Program-made: the position numbers and the translations under genes
Origin: Pandoraea aquatica
Lineage (GTDB): Bacteria > Pseudomonadota > Gammaproteobacteria > Burkholderiales > Burkholderiaceae
DNA length: 64,000 nt
Reading direction: 5' to 3'
Assembly (NCBI RefSeq): GCF_902459565.1
Contig: NZ_CABPSN010000005.1
Location: forward strand, 248,001 to 312,000
The notes under the pieces: model-generated
What the model was told of the DNA's origin: nothing
The model's input: the letters and a program-made list of their open reading frames with translations, nothing else
The model's database searches: none
Part shown: piece by piece, positions 54,412 through 63,251 of the stretch
Layout of the letters: every line of letters begins with the position of its first letter
Numbering within the stretch: position 1 is the first letter of the stretch

Positions 54412-55194
54412 TTACGCCGAACGCGTAATGACTGCTTGCAGGAATTCACGCGTACGCGCCTCGCGCGGTGCCGTGAAAATCTGCTCCGGCGAGCCGGCTT
54501 CGATGATGCGGCCCTGATCCATCACGACCACCACGTCGGCGACTTCGCGAGCGAAGCCCATTTCGTGCGTGACGACGAGCATCGTCATCCCGTCGTTCGC
54601 CAGCGCTTTCATCACCTGCAACACTTCGCCGACCAGTTCCGGATCGAGTGCCGACGTCGGTTCGTCGAACAGCATGACCTGCGGCTGCATGGCGAGCGCG
54701 CGGGCAATCGCCACGCGCTGCTTCTGACCACCGGACAGCGTGCCCGGGTAGACGTCCGCCTTCGCGGCGAGACCCACCTTCGTGAGCAGTTCGCGGGCGA
54801 GCTTCTCGGCGTCGGCGTGCTTCATGCCGCGCAGCTTGCGCGGGGCGAGCGTCACGTTATCGAGCACCGTCAGATGCGGGAACAGGTTGAACGACTGGAA
54901 CACCATGCCCACTTCCGTGCGCAGATGGTTCAGTGCGTTCTCGCCCATCATCTTGCCGTGATCGACGAGCTTCTTGCCGACGATCTCGATGGTGCCCTGC
55001 TCGGCTGTTTCCAGACCGTTGCAGCAGCGCAGGAACGTACTCTTGCCCGAACCGCTCGGGCCGATGACCACGACGACCTGACGCGGCTGCACTTCGAAGT
55101 CGATGCCCTTGAGGACCTGATGGCTGCCGTAAGCCTTGCCCAGCCCTTCGATCTTGAGGATCGGGGCGCCGTTGGTTGTCTTCACTTCGCTCAT
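54412..55194 (-). CDS. Polar amino-acid ABC transporter ATPase
   Basis: The 260-residue product has Walker [17 protein letters not shown], signature [15 protein letters not shown], Walker [21 protein letters not shown] and switch [22 protein letters not shown], the pattern of GlnQ/HisP-type ATPases. Its start overlaps the permease stop (ATGA). Given hutG downstream, histidine or a related basic amino acid is the best guess for the substrate. Confidence 0.92.
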   Translation of the reverse strand: MSEVKTTNGAPILKIEGLGKAYGSHQVLKGIDFEVQPRQVVVVIGPSGSGKSTFLRCCNGLETAEQGTIEIVGKKLVDHGKMMGENALNHLRTEVGMVFQSFNLFPHLTVLDNVTLAPRKLRGMKHADAEKLARELLTKVGLAAKADVYPGTLSGGQKQRVAIARALAMQPQVMLFDEPTSALDPELVGEVLQVMKALANDGMTMLVVTHEMGFAREVADVVVVMDQGRIIEAGSPEQIFTAPREARTREFLQAVITRSA

Positions 55195-55859
55195 TGCACG
55201 GCACCTCCGGCACGCAGGGACTTCTCGGCGCGCTGCAGCAGCAGCGTCGTGACACCGGTCAGAATCAGATAAACAAATGCAATCGCCAGATACACTTCCA
55301 GCGAGCGATACGACACGCTGATGATCTTCTGACCTTCGTGCATCACGTCATGAATCGTGAGCAGCGACACAAGGGCGGAGTTCTTGATCAGCGCGATGAA
55401 TTCGTTGCCCAGCGGCGGGATCATGCGCACCACTGCCTGCGGCAGAATCACCGAGCGCATGGCCTGACCGTAAGGCATGCCGAGCGAGCGGGCGGCTTCC
55501 ATCTGACCACGCTCGATCGACTGGATGGCGCCGCGCACGATTTCCGAGACGTAAGCACCGCTATAGATGCCCAGACCCAGCACGCCGCACAAAAACGCCG
55601 GCAGCAGAATATTGAACTGAGGCAGACCAAAGAACAGGATGAAGAGCTGCACCAGCAGCGGCGTGCCACGAATGAACGTGACGTACGCGGTACAGATGCC
55701 GTAGCGAATGCGGTTGGCCGGATTGAGTCGGCCCATGCCGACCAGCAAACCCAGGACACAGCCGAGGGCCAGGGCGCAGGCGGTGACTTCGACGGTCACC
55801 AGCGCGCCACGCGCCAGGTCCGTCCAGTTTGCCCACACCGGCGAAAAATCGAGTTCCAT
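55191..55859 (-). CDS. Polar amino-acid ABC transporter permease
   Basis: The 222-residue product has five helices and the HisM/GlnP-type motif ([76 protein letters not shown]), where EAARSLGM is the ATPase-coupling loop. Only one permease gene is present, so it likely forms a homodimer like GlnP. The stop overlaps the ATPase start. Confidence 0.92.
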   Translation of the reverse strand: MELDFSPVWANWTDLARGALVTVEVTACALALGCVLGLLVGMGRLNPANRIRYGICTAYVTFIRGTPLLVQLFILFFGLPQFNILLPAFLCGVLGLGIYSGAYVSEIVRGAIQSIERGQMEAARSLGMPYGQAMRSVILPQAVVRMIPPLGNEFIALIKNSALVSLLTIHDVMHEGQKIISVSYRSLEVYLAIAFVYLILTGVTTLLLQRAEKSLRAGGAVQ

Positions 55860-55996
55860 GCGTACTCCGTCAGTTGCTCTACTGCGCTATTGCTTTATTA
55901 CTTGGGCGGGCGACGTCACTCCAACACGAGTGACGGCCAGCCCGCCCGGTATTGCTCAGGTCATACGTGATGCGACCAACTCGCGAATGACGCGAC

Positions 55997-56734
55997 TTAC
56001 TTCGACGTGCCGAAGTACTTCGTCACGAGCGCGGCGTAGGTGCCGTCAGCACGCACCTTTTCCAGCGCCTTGTTCATTTCTTCGGTCAGCGCCTTGTCGT
56101 CCTTGCGCAGCGCGAAGCCATAACGCTCGACGGTCAGGGTCTTGTCGAGCACCTTGACGCTCGGGTTGGCCTTGGCATACAGCAGCGCTGCCGGCTTGCC
56201 CGTCACTGCGGCGTCGGCACGGCCGATCTTCACGAGTTCGAACATCTGGTCGTTCTTCTCGACTTCCACGCGCGAGACCTTCGGGTAGTTTTCCGTCAGG
56301 AACTGCACCGACTTCGTACCGACCTGCACCGACACCTTCTTGCCGTTCAGATCGGCCGGTTCCTTGATGCTGGTGTTGTCAGCCTTGACCATGATGGCCA
56401 GACCGCCGGTGTAGTACGGGTGCGTGAAGTTCACGGCCTTCAGGCGTTCGTCGGTGATGTAGATCGCCGAGGCGGCCACGTCGACACGCTTGGACAGCAC
56501 GGCCGGAATCAGACCCTTGAAGTCGATATCCGTCCATTCGACCTTCTTGCCCATGGCCTTGCCCAGCGCTTCGATCATTTCGACGTCGAAGCCGGTGCGC
56601 TTGCCGTTATCCACATACTCGAACGGGGGGAACGTGGCGTCGGTGGCAACACGCAGCACGTCGTCAGCAGCGAAGACCTTGCTCGAGCAGGTGACGGCCA
56701 GCGCCATCGTGAACAGGATGTGACGCAATTTCAT
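55997..56734 (-). CDS. Polar amino-acid ABC transporter substrate-binding protein
   Basis: AGGAG is well placed before the ATG. The 245-residue product has a signal peptide ending SSKVFAADD. A family-3 solute-binding domain follows (VLRVATDATFPPFEYVDNGKRTGFDVEMIEALGKAMGKK, DVAASAIYITDERLKAVNFTHPYY, VSVQVGTKSVQFL). It binds an amino acid in the periplasm; ligand residues are typical of the family but do not fix histidine against glutamine or lysine/arginine/ornithine. 137 bp separate it from the permease. Confidence 0.92.
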   Translation of the reverse strand: MKLRHILFTMALAVTCSSKVFAADDVLRVATDATFPPFEYVDNGKRTGFDVEMIEALGKAMGKKVEWTDIDFKGLIPAVLSKRVDVAASAIYITDERLKAVNFTHPYYTGGLAIMVKADNTSIKEPADLNGKKVSVQVGTKSVQFLTENYPKVSRVEVEKNDQMFELVKIGRADAAVTGKPAALLYAKANPSVKVLDKTLTVERYGFALRKDDKALTEEMNKALEKVRADGTYAALVTKYFGTSK

Positions 56735-56773
56735 CTGGTACTCCTTCGTGTAGTCTCGGTTCGGAAAAACCGG

Positions 56774-57520
56774 TTAAAAGTACTGCAATCGATTCGAAAT
56801 ACGCTCGGCTGCCGCCACCGTGAGGCGGATCAGCTCTTCGTGGCGCTGCGCCACACGCACGGCCGGCGCCATCAGCGTGATGGTGCCCTCCAGACGTTCC
56901 TTCGCGGCAAAGACCGGAGCCGATACGCCCCAGACGCCGAAATCCACTTCGCTCTCCGACACCGCGTACCGTTGCTTGCGAATCTCTTCGATCTGCGCAG
57001 CAAGACGCTCCTGCGCGACCGGCTGGCCAGCCAGCTGACGGCCGATCAGGTTCTCGCGGGTGGTCTGGGGCAGGAAGGAGAGCAAGGCCTTGGCCGAGGC
57101 GCCGTGCACCAGCGGGTGCGCGCGGCCTTTCGCGAACGAGCAACGCAGCGATTGCTCGCTCTCGTGCATGTCGAGGCAGACGACCTGACCATTGGCGGCG
57201 ACGAGCAGACCGACGGTCTCCCCGGTGCGCTGCACGAGGGCGTCGATCTCTTCACGTGCCTGAGTCACAAGATGCGAGTTGTGGTCGAAACCCCACGCCA
57301 ATTGCACGCCAACCGGACCCGGTTCGTAGAGCGCCTCATGGGCGTGCTCCTGTACCAGCCCCCACTTCTTGAGCGGAACGAGGTGGCGGTAAACCGTAGA
57401 GAGCGGCAGGCTCGTTTGCGCGGCGATCTCGCGTGCCGCGATCGGTCGTCCATGACGCGCTACAGTCACGAGGACTTGCAGTACGCGCTCGGAGACCGAA
57501 TGAGCTTCGGTGGTGTCCAT
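56774..57520 (-). CDS. IclR-family transcriptional regulator
   Basis: I chose the ATG at 57520; a TTG at 57529 is also in frame. The 248-residue product has the IclR winged HTH (VSERVLQVLVTVARHGRPIAAREIAAQTSLPLSTVYRHLVPLKKWGL). The effector-binding domain follows (LVHGASAKALLSFLPQTTRENLI, SESEVDFGVWGVSAPVFAAKERLEGTITLMAP). It lies 39 bp upstream of the transporter operon on the same strand, so it is probably co-transcribed and its autoregulatory promoter would also control uptake. Confidence 0.9.
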   Translation of the reverse strand: MDTTEAHSVSERVLQVLVTVARHGRPIAAREIAAQTSLPLSTVYRHLVPLKKWGLVQEHAHEALYEPGPVGVQLAWGFDHNSHLVTQAREEIDALVQRTGETVGLLVAANGQVVCLDMHESEQSLRCSFAKGRAHPLVHGASAKALLSFLPQTTRENLIGRQLAGQPVAQERLAAQIEEIRKQRYAVSESEVDFGVWGVSAPVFAAKERLEGTITLMAPAVRVAQRHEELIRLTVAAAERISNRLQYF

Positions 57521-57693
57521 CGTCTTCAAAAACCAAAGAAAGCAAAAAAATCAGCAGGCTGTGCCGCTGATGACGACATGGGCGCTATCTTGCGATGCAA
57601 TTCCCAAAGTAAAAAATGCAATTCTCACCGGATGGTAACAAATTGGGAGATTACGCATAGGGACTTTCCCTTATGCATCGCGGAAGTCGGGCA

Positions 57694-57737
57694 TAAAAAA
57701 ACGCCGAACCCCCTGTCTGACAAGGCATTCAGCGCTT
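57694..57737 (-). terminator. Terminator after the acyl-CoA ligase gene
   Basis: An imperfect stem (CGCCGAA with TTCAGCG, one mismatch) is followed on the minus strand by TTTTTTT. It ends the pyridine-type operon before the iclR gene. Confidence 0.65.
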
Positions 57738-57765
57738 TTAAGCAAGATTTGAATAAAGCTTCTGA

Positions 57766-59349
57766 TTAGCGACTTCTAGTAGCCATTTGCGAATTCGCAG
57801 CGCTTGATAGCCACTCGATGAGAATCGGTTTTTGCACTTTCCCAAGTGCGCTCTTGGGCAAGCTCTCGAAAATGACGACGCGTCGCGGCAGTTTGAAGCG
57901 CGCGATGCGCGTGCCGAGAAAGTCGAGTACCGACGTCTGCGTCGCGCCTGCTTGCGGCGTTGTCACGACCACGGCCACCGGCACTTCTCCCCAGCGTTCG
58001 TCCGGCACGCCGACGACCGACGCTTCGAGCACGCCCGGGCAATCGACCAGCGCGTTTTCGATTTCGGCGGGATAGATGTTCTCGCCGCCCGAGATGATCA
58101 TGTCCTTGCTGCGGCCGACGACTTCATAGCAACCGTCTTCGCGCAGTCGCGCCAGATCACCGGAGTGGAACCAGCCATCGGCGAACGACACGTGATCGGG
58201 CGCACGCCAATACTCGCGCATCACGTTCGGCGCCCTCACGAGAATTTCACCGACGTCACCGAGCGCCACGTCCTGCCCCGCCGGGTCGACCAGACGCACT
58301 TCCACGCCAGGACACGCACGCCCCACCGCACCGGGGTGCGCCTTCGCCTCGCCGAAGCGCAAGGCGATGGACACCGGCCCCGTCTCCGTTGCGCCATACA
58401 CTTGCCCGAGTGGAATGCCGCGCGCGTGGAAGGCGTCGATGGCGGACATCGGCACCACGCTCGATCCCGCCATCACCCCCCGCAGCGACGAGAGATCGCT
58501 CGCGCCCCAGGCGGGGTGCGTCTGCACGGCGCGCATCGTGGCGGGCACCATCAGCGAGAGCGTCGGGCGATGCCGCGCGACATCGGCGAGCCATGCCGCC
58601 GGATCGAAGCGCGGATGCAAGGTGACGGTTGCGCCACAGAGCAGCGCGGGCAGCGTCTGAATGCACAGACCGCCGACGTGAAACATCGGCAGCGTCGAAA
58701 GAATGTGATCGTCGGCACGCATGTCGTGCGACCACCAGCTCGCTTCGGCATTGGCCAGCAGCCCGGCCTGCGTGTGCAACGCGCCCTTGGGTTCGCCGGT
58801 CGTGCCAGACGTGTAAGCCAGCAGCACGGGGGCATCGGCCGGCACGTCCGGGTAGTCGACCGGTTTGACCGACGGCACCGCAATCAAGCCGTCGATGGGC
58901 GCGATGGCCGGTGGGGGCAGATCGGTGATGGTGTCCTGTTCGAGCAGGTCGCGAATCTGACGTGCGGCGTCGCGATGCGTGGCGTCGAACCACAGCACGC
59001 GCACGCCCGCATGACGCACGATGGCGGCCAGTTCCGGCACGGCAAGCCGGAAGTTCAGCGGCAGAAAGATGGCACCGGCGCGCGCGCAGGCAAACAGCAG
59101 CGCCAGTTGCAATTCGTCGTTCAGACCGAGACAGGCGACGCGGTCGCCCGGCGCAATGCGCCACGTCTCGCGCAGGTGGCCGCCAACGCGCTCGACGCGT
59201 CGCCACAGCGCGGCGTAATCAGTCGTGGCAGTCGTTGCGGTCGTGAGGGCTTCGTCACCGAACCCGCAGCGCAGCGCCAGCCGCTTGGGCGTGGCGCGCG
59301 CATGACGGGCAAGCGCTTCTACAAAAGGCGTCAACTTCTTCTCCGTCAC
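57766..59349 (-). CDS. Acyl-CoA synthetase (AMP-forming), last gene of the pyridine-type operon
   Basis: The start is a GTG at 59349 without a clear ribosome site. The 527-residue product has YTSGTTGEPKGALHT (phosphate loop), MFHVGGLCIQTLPALL, YGATETGPVSIAL, WFHSGDLARLREDGCYEVVGRSKDMIISGGENIYPAEIE and the C-terminal Lys in LPKSALGKVQKP. It links a carboxylic acid to CoA through an acyl-adenylate. The acid is unknown. In an operon with a pyridine-ring dioxygenase it may activate a pyridine-derived acid or a ring-cleavage product, which is inference. Confidence 0.85.
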   Translation of the reverse strand: MTEKKLTPFVEALARHARATPKRLALRCGFGDEALTTATTATTDYAALWRRVERVGGHLRETWRIAPGDRVACLGLNDELQLALLFACARAGAIFLPLNFRLAVPELAAIVRHAGVRVLWFDATHRDAARQIRDLLEQDTITDLPPPAIAPIDGLIAVPSVKPVDYPDVPADAPVLLAYTSGTTGEPKGALHTQAGLLANAEASWWSHDMRADDHILSTLPMFHVGGLCIQTLPALLCGATVTLHPRFDPAAWLADVARHRPTLSLMVPATMRAVQTHPAWGASDLSSLRGVMAGSSVVPMSAIDAFHARGIPLGQVYGATETGPVSIALRFGEAKAHPGAVGRACPGVEVRLVDPAGQDVALGDVGEILVRAPNVMREYWRAPDHVSFADGWFHSGDLARLREDGCYEVVGRSKDMIISGGENIYPAEIENALVDCPGVLEASVVGVPDERWGEVPVAVVVTTPQAGATQTSVLDFLGTRIARFKLPRRVVIFESLPKSALGKVQKPILIEWLSSAANSQMATRSR

Positions 59350-59357
59350 AAGAGAGA

Positions 59358-59382
59358 CGGCGAGACAGTCATCGTCTCGCCG
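59358..59382. repeat. Hairpin just upstream of the acyl-CoA ligase start
   Basis: CGGCGAGAC and GTCTCGCCG pair perfectly over 9 bp around a 7-nt loop, 9 bp before the GTG start. It could hide the ribosome site or attenuate the transcript between the dehydrogenase and ligase genes. Confidence 0.7.
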
Positions 59383-59439
59383 ATTCGCTGAACCACGGCA
59401 CTCCTGATGGGCGATGCGAAAGCCTCGCCCGGGGATGGC

Positions 59440-60684
59440 TCACTCGTCGCGCTCGCCCGGCTCGTACAGCGCCTCGCGGCCGATGCGGTCGAGGCACAGC
59501 TCGGCCGTCCACGGCAACATCAGCGCGCCGCAACGCGAATCGCGATACATGCGCTCCAGCGGCAAGGTCTTGAGCATCGACTGGCCGCCGCACGTACGAA
59601 TCGCGAGACGGCACAACTCGTTCGCATTCTCCATGATCGTGTACTGCGCTGCATAGGCGCGCAGACGCGCTTCCTTGCCCGGATCGGCACGGCCGTCCTG
59701 CAAGGCTCGCAGGAACAGCGCACGCGTTTGCTCCAGCATGATGTGCATCTGCGCGACGGCGATCTGCTTGGTCGGATACATACGACGCTTGACCGGCGCG
59801 CCCATGCCCTCGGCTTCGCCGCGCAGATACTTGACGGTGAAGTCGTACGCCGCCTGCGCGATGCCCATATAGGTCGGTGCCAGCGTCATGAACATGTGCG
59901 GCCAGCGGCTCGCGGCCTGATAGTAGACACCGCGCGGCATCAGTTGCAGCTCATCCGGCACGAACACGTCCTTGAAGAGCAGCGTACGCGAGACCGTGCC
60001 ACGCATGCCGAGCGGGTCCCAGTCGCCGGTGACGGTCACGCCCGGGGCGTCGCCCGGCACGGCGATGTAGAACGTGTCCTTCATCGACAGCTCGGGCTTG
60101 TCTTCCGTGCACAGCACGCCGTAGTAGTTCGCCGCGCCCGAGAGCGATGCGAAGATCTTGCGGCCGTTGATCATCCAGCCGCCGTCGACTTTCGTCGCCG
60201 TGGTGCCGAACGGCGCCTTGCCTGCCGCCGCCGCGCTGCCTTCGGAGAACGGTTGCGCGTAGATCGCGCCGTCCTGAATCACGCGCTCGAAGTGGTGCTT
60301 TCGATAGCCCGCATGCTCGGTGCGTTGCTCGGGCGTCATGTCGAGATCGTCGGACAGAATGCCGGTCCACATCATCGAGCACGTATGCATGTTGAACGTG
60401 AGCGCGGTCGCGCCGCAATGGCGGCCGAGTTCGGCGGACACCATCATGTACGTGGCGAAGTCCGCGCCCAGCCCGCCGTCTTCTTCCGGGATGCACAACT
60501 TCAGCAGGCCAGCAGCGCGCATGTCGTCGTAGTTCTCGAACGGGAACGACGCTTCGCGGTCCCAGCGCGCGGCGCGTGGGGCGAGCGATTCGCGGCCGAC
60601 CTGTTCTGCCAGCGCCAGCAAGCGCCGCTGCTTGTCCGTGAGCGGGAAGTGCTCGCCGACGATCGAGGGAGGCTGATAGGCCAC
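59440..60684 (-). CDS. Acyl-CoA dehydrogenase-fold flavoprotein of the pyridine-type operon
   Basis: The start is a GTG at 60684 with AGGAG 6 nt upstream. The 414-residue product has the ACAD N-terminal helices (EQVGRESLAPRAARWDREASFPFENYDDMRAAGLLKLCIPEEDGGLG). The middle beta domain has QPFSEGSAAAAGKAPFGTTATKVDGGWMINGRKIFASLSGAANYYGVL, and the C-terminal helical domain includes TKQIAVAQMHIMLEQTRALFLRAL and CGGQSMLKTLPLERMYRDSR. It could be a dehydrogenase of a CoA ester or, like DszC/HpaB-type enzymes, a reduced-flavin monooxygenase; a flavin reductase gene sits across the divergent promoter. Confidence 0.82.
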   Translation of the reverse strand: MAYQPPSIVGEHFPLTDKQRRLLALAEQVGRESLAPRAARWDREASFPFENYDDMRAAGLLKLCIPEEDGGLGADFATYMMVSAELGRHCGATALTFNMHTCSMMWTGILSDDLDMTPEQRTEHAGYRKHHFERVIQDGAIYAQPFSEGSAAAAGKAPFGTTATKVDGGWMINGRKIFASLSGAANYYGVLCTEDKPELSMKDTFYIAVPGDAPGVTVTGDWDPLGMRGTVSRTLLFKDVFVPDELQLMPRGVYYQAASRWPHMFMTLAPTYMGIAQAAYDFTVKYLRGEAEGMGAPVKRRMYPTKQIAVAQMHIMLEQTRALFLRALQDGRADPGKEARLRAYAAQYTIMENANELCRLAIRTCGGQSMLKTLPLERMYRDSRCGALMLPWTAELCLDRIGREALYEPGERDE

Positions 60685-60705
60685 GGTTGTCTCCTGATGT
60701 TTGTT

Positions 60706-61536
60706 CTAGAGCGTTGCGAGGAAGGTGCGCACCTCGGCGTCGAAGGCGGCCGGGTGTGTCAGATTCATGAGATGGCCTGCGCCGGGCAGGCAGACGTAGC
60801 GCGCGTCCGGAATCGACTCGGCCATGCGCGCCATGACTTTCGGTGGCGCGTTGTTGTCGTGTTCGCCCGCGACCAGCAACACCGGCACGTTCAGTCGCGC
60901 CAATGCCGCGCGTTGCTCGAAACCGACGAGGGCCTGTAACGCGGCGCGGTATGCGGGCGGCGTGAGCGCGCCCATCGCATCGACGGCCAGTGCATGTGCG
61001 CTCGCGCGTGTCACGTCGTCCGGCTCGCCGAGCATGCCCGGCACGATCGCTTCGGCCATCTCGCGCAGGGTCTTGCCCGCGTCGAGCGGCGCCGTGCGCT
61101 GACGCACGAACTCGCGCTGGAAGTCGCCGTCCGGTTTGCCGAAGGCCGGTGACGTGCCGCACAGCACGAGACCGACGACGTCGCGGGTCGAGGGTGCGCC
61201 GCGCGCCATCAGTTCCTGCACGACCATGCCGCCCATGCTGTGTCCGACGAGGACAAAGCGCGGTGCCTCCGACGTCGAACGCAACGTATCGAGCAACGCA
61301 AGAAGGCTATCGGCGAGCGCCGCCATCGTCGGCTCAGTTGGCATGGCGCTATCGCCGTAGCCCGGCATATCCCACGCCACCACCCGGTAGCCAGCGGCGA
61401 CGAACGTGTCGAACTGCGCGGGCCAGACGTGACGGTTCCCGCCGATACCATGCAGCAGTACAAGCGTGAGCGGACCGTCGCCGGACTCCCGATAGGCGGG
61501 GCAAGCAGGCGCAGCCATCGATGGCGACGTCATCAT
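60706..61536 (-). CDS. Alpha/beta hydrolase, N-formylmaleamate deformylase-like
   Basis: The tandem ATGs at 61536/61533 overlap the stop of the dioxygenase gene. The 276-residue product has the oxyanion HG in LVLLHGIGGNRHVW, the nucleophile elbow VGHSMGGMVV (Ser100), an acid region VLLVAGEHDNNAPP and the catalytic His in LPGAGHLMNL. NicD, encoded next to nicX in nicotinate degradation, is an alpha/beta hydrolase of this size that deformylates N-formylmaleamate. The coupling to a NicX-like gene is the main support for the same role here. Confidence 0.75.
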   Translation of the reverse strand: MMTSPSMAAPACPAYRESGDGPLTLVLLHGIGGNRHVWPAQFDTFVAAGYRVVAWDMPGYGDSAMPTEPTMAALADSLLALLDTLRSTSEAPRFVLVGHSMGGMVVQELMARGAPSTRDVVGLVLCGTSPAFGKPDGDFQREFVRQRTAPLDAGKTLREMAEAIVPGMLGEPDDVTRASAHALAVDAMGALTPPAYRAALQALVGFEQRAALARLNVPVLLVAGEHDNNAPPKVMARMAESIPDARYVCLPGAGHLMNLTHPAAFDAEVRTFLATL

Positions 61537-62579
61537 GCGAACTCGCCCTGGAGTTGCCCGTCGCGCACGACGACATCGCCGTCGAGTGCAATCGTGCATT
61601 TACGCAATGGCAGATCGAAGTGACCCAGCGTGTGGCGTCCCGCGACCTCGTTGGCCCCCGTCGAGTACAGGAAGTTGCCTGCGAAGGCGCGCTGCTCCGT
61701 GCCGTTGCAATCGCGCTTGTCGTAGCAGGCGAGTGCATCCCAGCGAGCGCGCGGGTTCAGGCCGAAGCCGACGTGCGACACGGCGTACGCCTCGCGGTCG
61801 CCCCACGCGGCGAAGTAATCGCGCATGAGATCGACGTCGACGCCCTCTCCGTCGATGGCCACGACATAGTCGTCCTCGACGGTGAGCGCGATGCGATCGC
61901 GCAAATATTGTTTGAAGGTGAGATTGATGTCGCCCGGCGCGAGCACGAGCTGGCCGTTGACGCTGTGTGCTGCGGGAAACGCCAGCGCGAGGCCGCCGGG
62001 CCAATGCGCGACCTGTCCCGGTTTGGCGCACCAGCCCCACACGCCCCCCACGCGCGCATCGCGAAGTCCGATGCGCAAATCGGTGCCGGCAGCGGACGTC
62101 ACATGCATTTCTGCTGCACTGCGCAAACGCTTGATCGCGGCGCGTACTTTCGGCTCCAGTGCCGGGTCGGTGGCGCAGCGTTCCAGAATCTCGGGGTGTT
62201 CGTTGGACACCATCAGCACGCGCGCGCCGCCGCCCAGAATCTCGGGCAATTCGGGGGCGTGCAACAGGCCTTCGACGGTGCAGTCGACGACGAGTGTCGC
62301 CGCCTTGAGGGCCGCCACGACGGGGGCGAGTTGCCCCAGCGCGTCGCTGGCGCCGGTCGAGCGCACAGGCACCGGGGCACTGACACGCGGACTGGGCACC
62401 ACCAGCCGGAACGGCCTTGCGCCAAGCGCCTCGGCGGCCAACTGCGCCAATTCCACATTGATAGGCCGGGATTGCGTTTCAGCTACAATCGCCACCACAT
62501 CACCGGGTCGTATGTCGCAGCGCCGCAAGGTCTCGGCAAATACGTCGATCCACTTATGCTCGATTCGCTCGATCAGCAT
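61533..62579 (-). CDS. nicX: 2,5-dihydroxypyridine 5,6-dioxygenase-like ring-cleavage enzyme
   Basis: The ATG at 62579 has AGGAGA 5 nt upstream. The 348-residue product resembles NicX, a fold related to M29 aminopeptidases. The three iron ligands known for Pseudomonas NicX (two His and one Asp) have clear matches: His269 in AVSHVGFGLNPRARW, and His320 with Asp322 in AGRHTLGHFDLPLRK, with the same near-50-residue spacing. It would open the ring of 2,5-dihydroxypyridine to N-formylmaleamate with O2. It heads a four-gene leftward operon. Relatives with other phenolic or pyridine substrates cannot be excluded. Confidence 0.78.
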   Translation of the reverse strand: MLIERIEHKWIDVFAETLRRCDIRPGDVVAIVAETQSRPINVELAQLAAEALGARPFRLVVPSPRVSAPVPVRSTGASDALGQLAPVVAALKAATLVVDCTVEGLLHAPELPEILGGGARVLMVSNEHPEILERCATDPALEPKVRAAIKRLRSAAEMHVTSAAGTDLRIGLRDARVGGVWGWCAKPGQVAHWPGGLALAFPAAHSVNGQLVLAPGDINLTFKQYLRDRIALTVEDDYVVAIDGEGVDVDLMRDYFAAWGDREAYAVSHVGFGLNPRARWDALACYDKRDCNGTEQRAFAGNFLYSTGANEVAGRHTLGHFDLPLRKCTIALDGDVVVRDGQLQGEFA

Positions 62580-62667
62580 ATCGTCTCCTGAGCGTCTGAC
62601 CCTTGCGCCCTTGCCGGGCAACGTTGGCCGTCACGCGTCTTGTCGATCTGTTGTTCGTGCCATAGTA

Positions 62668-62681
62668 TATGAATATTCATA
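62668..62681. promoter_or_regulatory. Palindromic MarR-type operator candidate
   Basis: TATGAATATTCATA is a perfect 14-bp palindrome in the only AT-rich part of the 145-bp gap between the divergent nicX-like and flavin reductase genes. MarR proteins such as NicR bind AT-rich palindromes of this kind, and a marR gene lies in the rightward operon. Confidence 0.55.
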
Positions 62682-62724
62682 CAAATCAACCCGATCAAAT
62701 TAGCCGGACGGGAGTGCAGGGAAA

Positions 62725-63243
62725 GTGAACGCCAATCGCGCCTCGGCGCCTGATTTCGACAGCGCAGCTTTTCGCAGTGCGCTCGGTCAATTTGCGACCG
62801 GTGTCACCGTGATCACCACGCGGGCCGACGACGGCTCGCTCATCGGCATCACCGCCAGTTCGTTCAATTCGGTGTCGCTCACGCCGCCGCTTATCTTGTG
62901 GAGTCTTGCCACGCGTGCGGGCAGCATGCCCGTGTTCCGTGAAAACACACATTACGCCGTGAACGTGCTCGCTGCCGATCAGCTCGATCTGTGCAAGCGA
63001 TTCGCAACGATGAAGGGCGACCGGTTCGCGGGCGTGCCGTACACGTTGTCGGCGTCGGGCACCCCGGTGCTCGATGGCGCGCTGGCCTGGTTCGAATGCC
63101 ACAACCGTAGCCGTTACGACGAAGGCGATCACGTCATCTTCGTGGGTGAAGTGGAGCGTTGCGGTGTGCATACCGATGTGGCTGAGCGCATGCCGCTGAT
63201 CTTCCACGCAGGCGGTTTCCACAAGCCGCAATCGCTGGGCTGA
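62725..63243 (+). CDS. Flavin reductase (two-component monooxygenase partner)
   Basis: The start is GTG at 62725 with AGGG 4 nt upstream. The 172-residue product has the flavin-reductase domain FRSALGQFATGVTVITTRADDGSLIGITASSFNSVSLTPPLILWSLA and DHVIFVGEVERC, with the C-terminal HAGGFH. It supplies FADH2 or FMNH2 to a separate oxygenase. The divergent ACAD-fold enzyme or an oxygenase beyond the right edge could be the partner. It is separated from the marR start by 8 bp. Confidence 0.9.
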   Translation: MNANRASAPDFDSAAFRSALGQFATGVTVITTRADDGSLIGITASSFNSVSLTPPLILWSLATRAGSMPVFRENTHYAVNVLAADQLDLCKRFATMKGDRFAGVPYTLSASGTPVLDGALAWFECHNRSRYDEGDHVIFVGEVERCGVHTDVAERMPLIFHAGGFHKPQSLG

Positions 63244-63251
63244 GGCACATC

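Noticed and set aside
53362-55272. Plus-strand frame of 636 codons over hutG and the ABC ATPase gene
   Set aside because: Antisense shadow; both minus-strand genes have complete family motifs.
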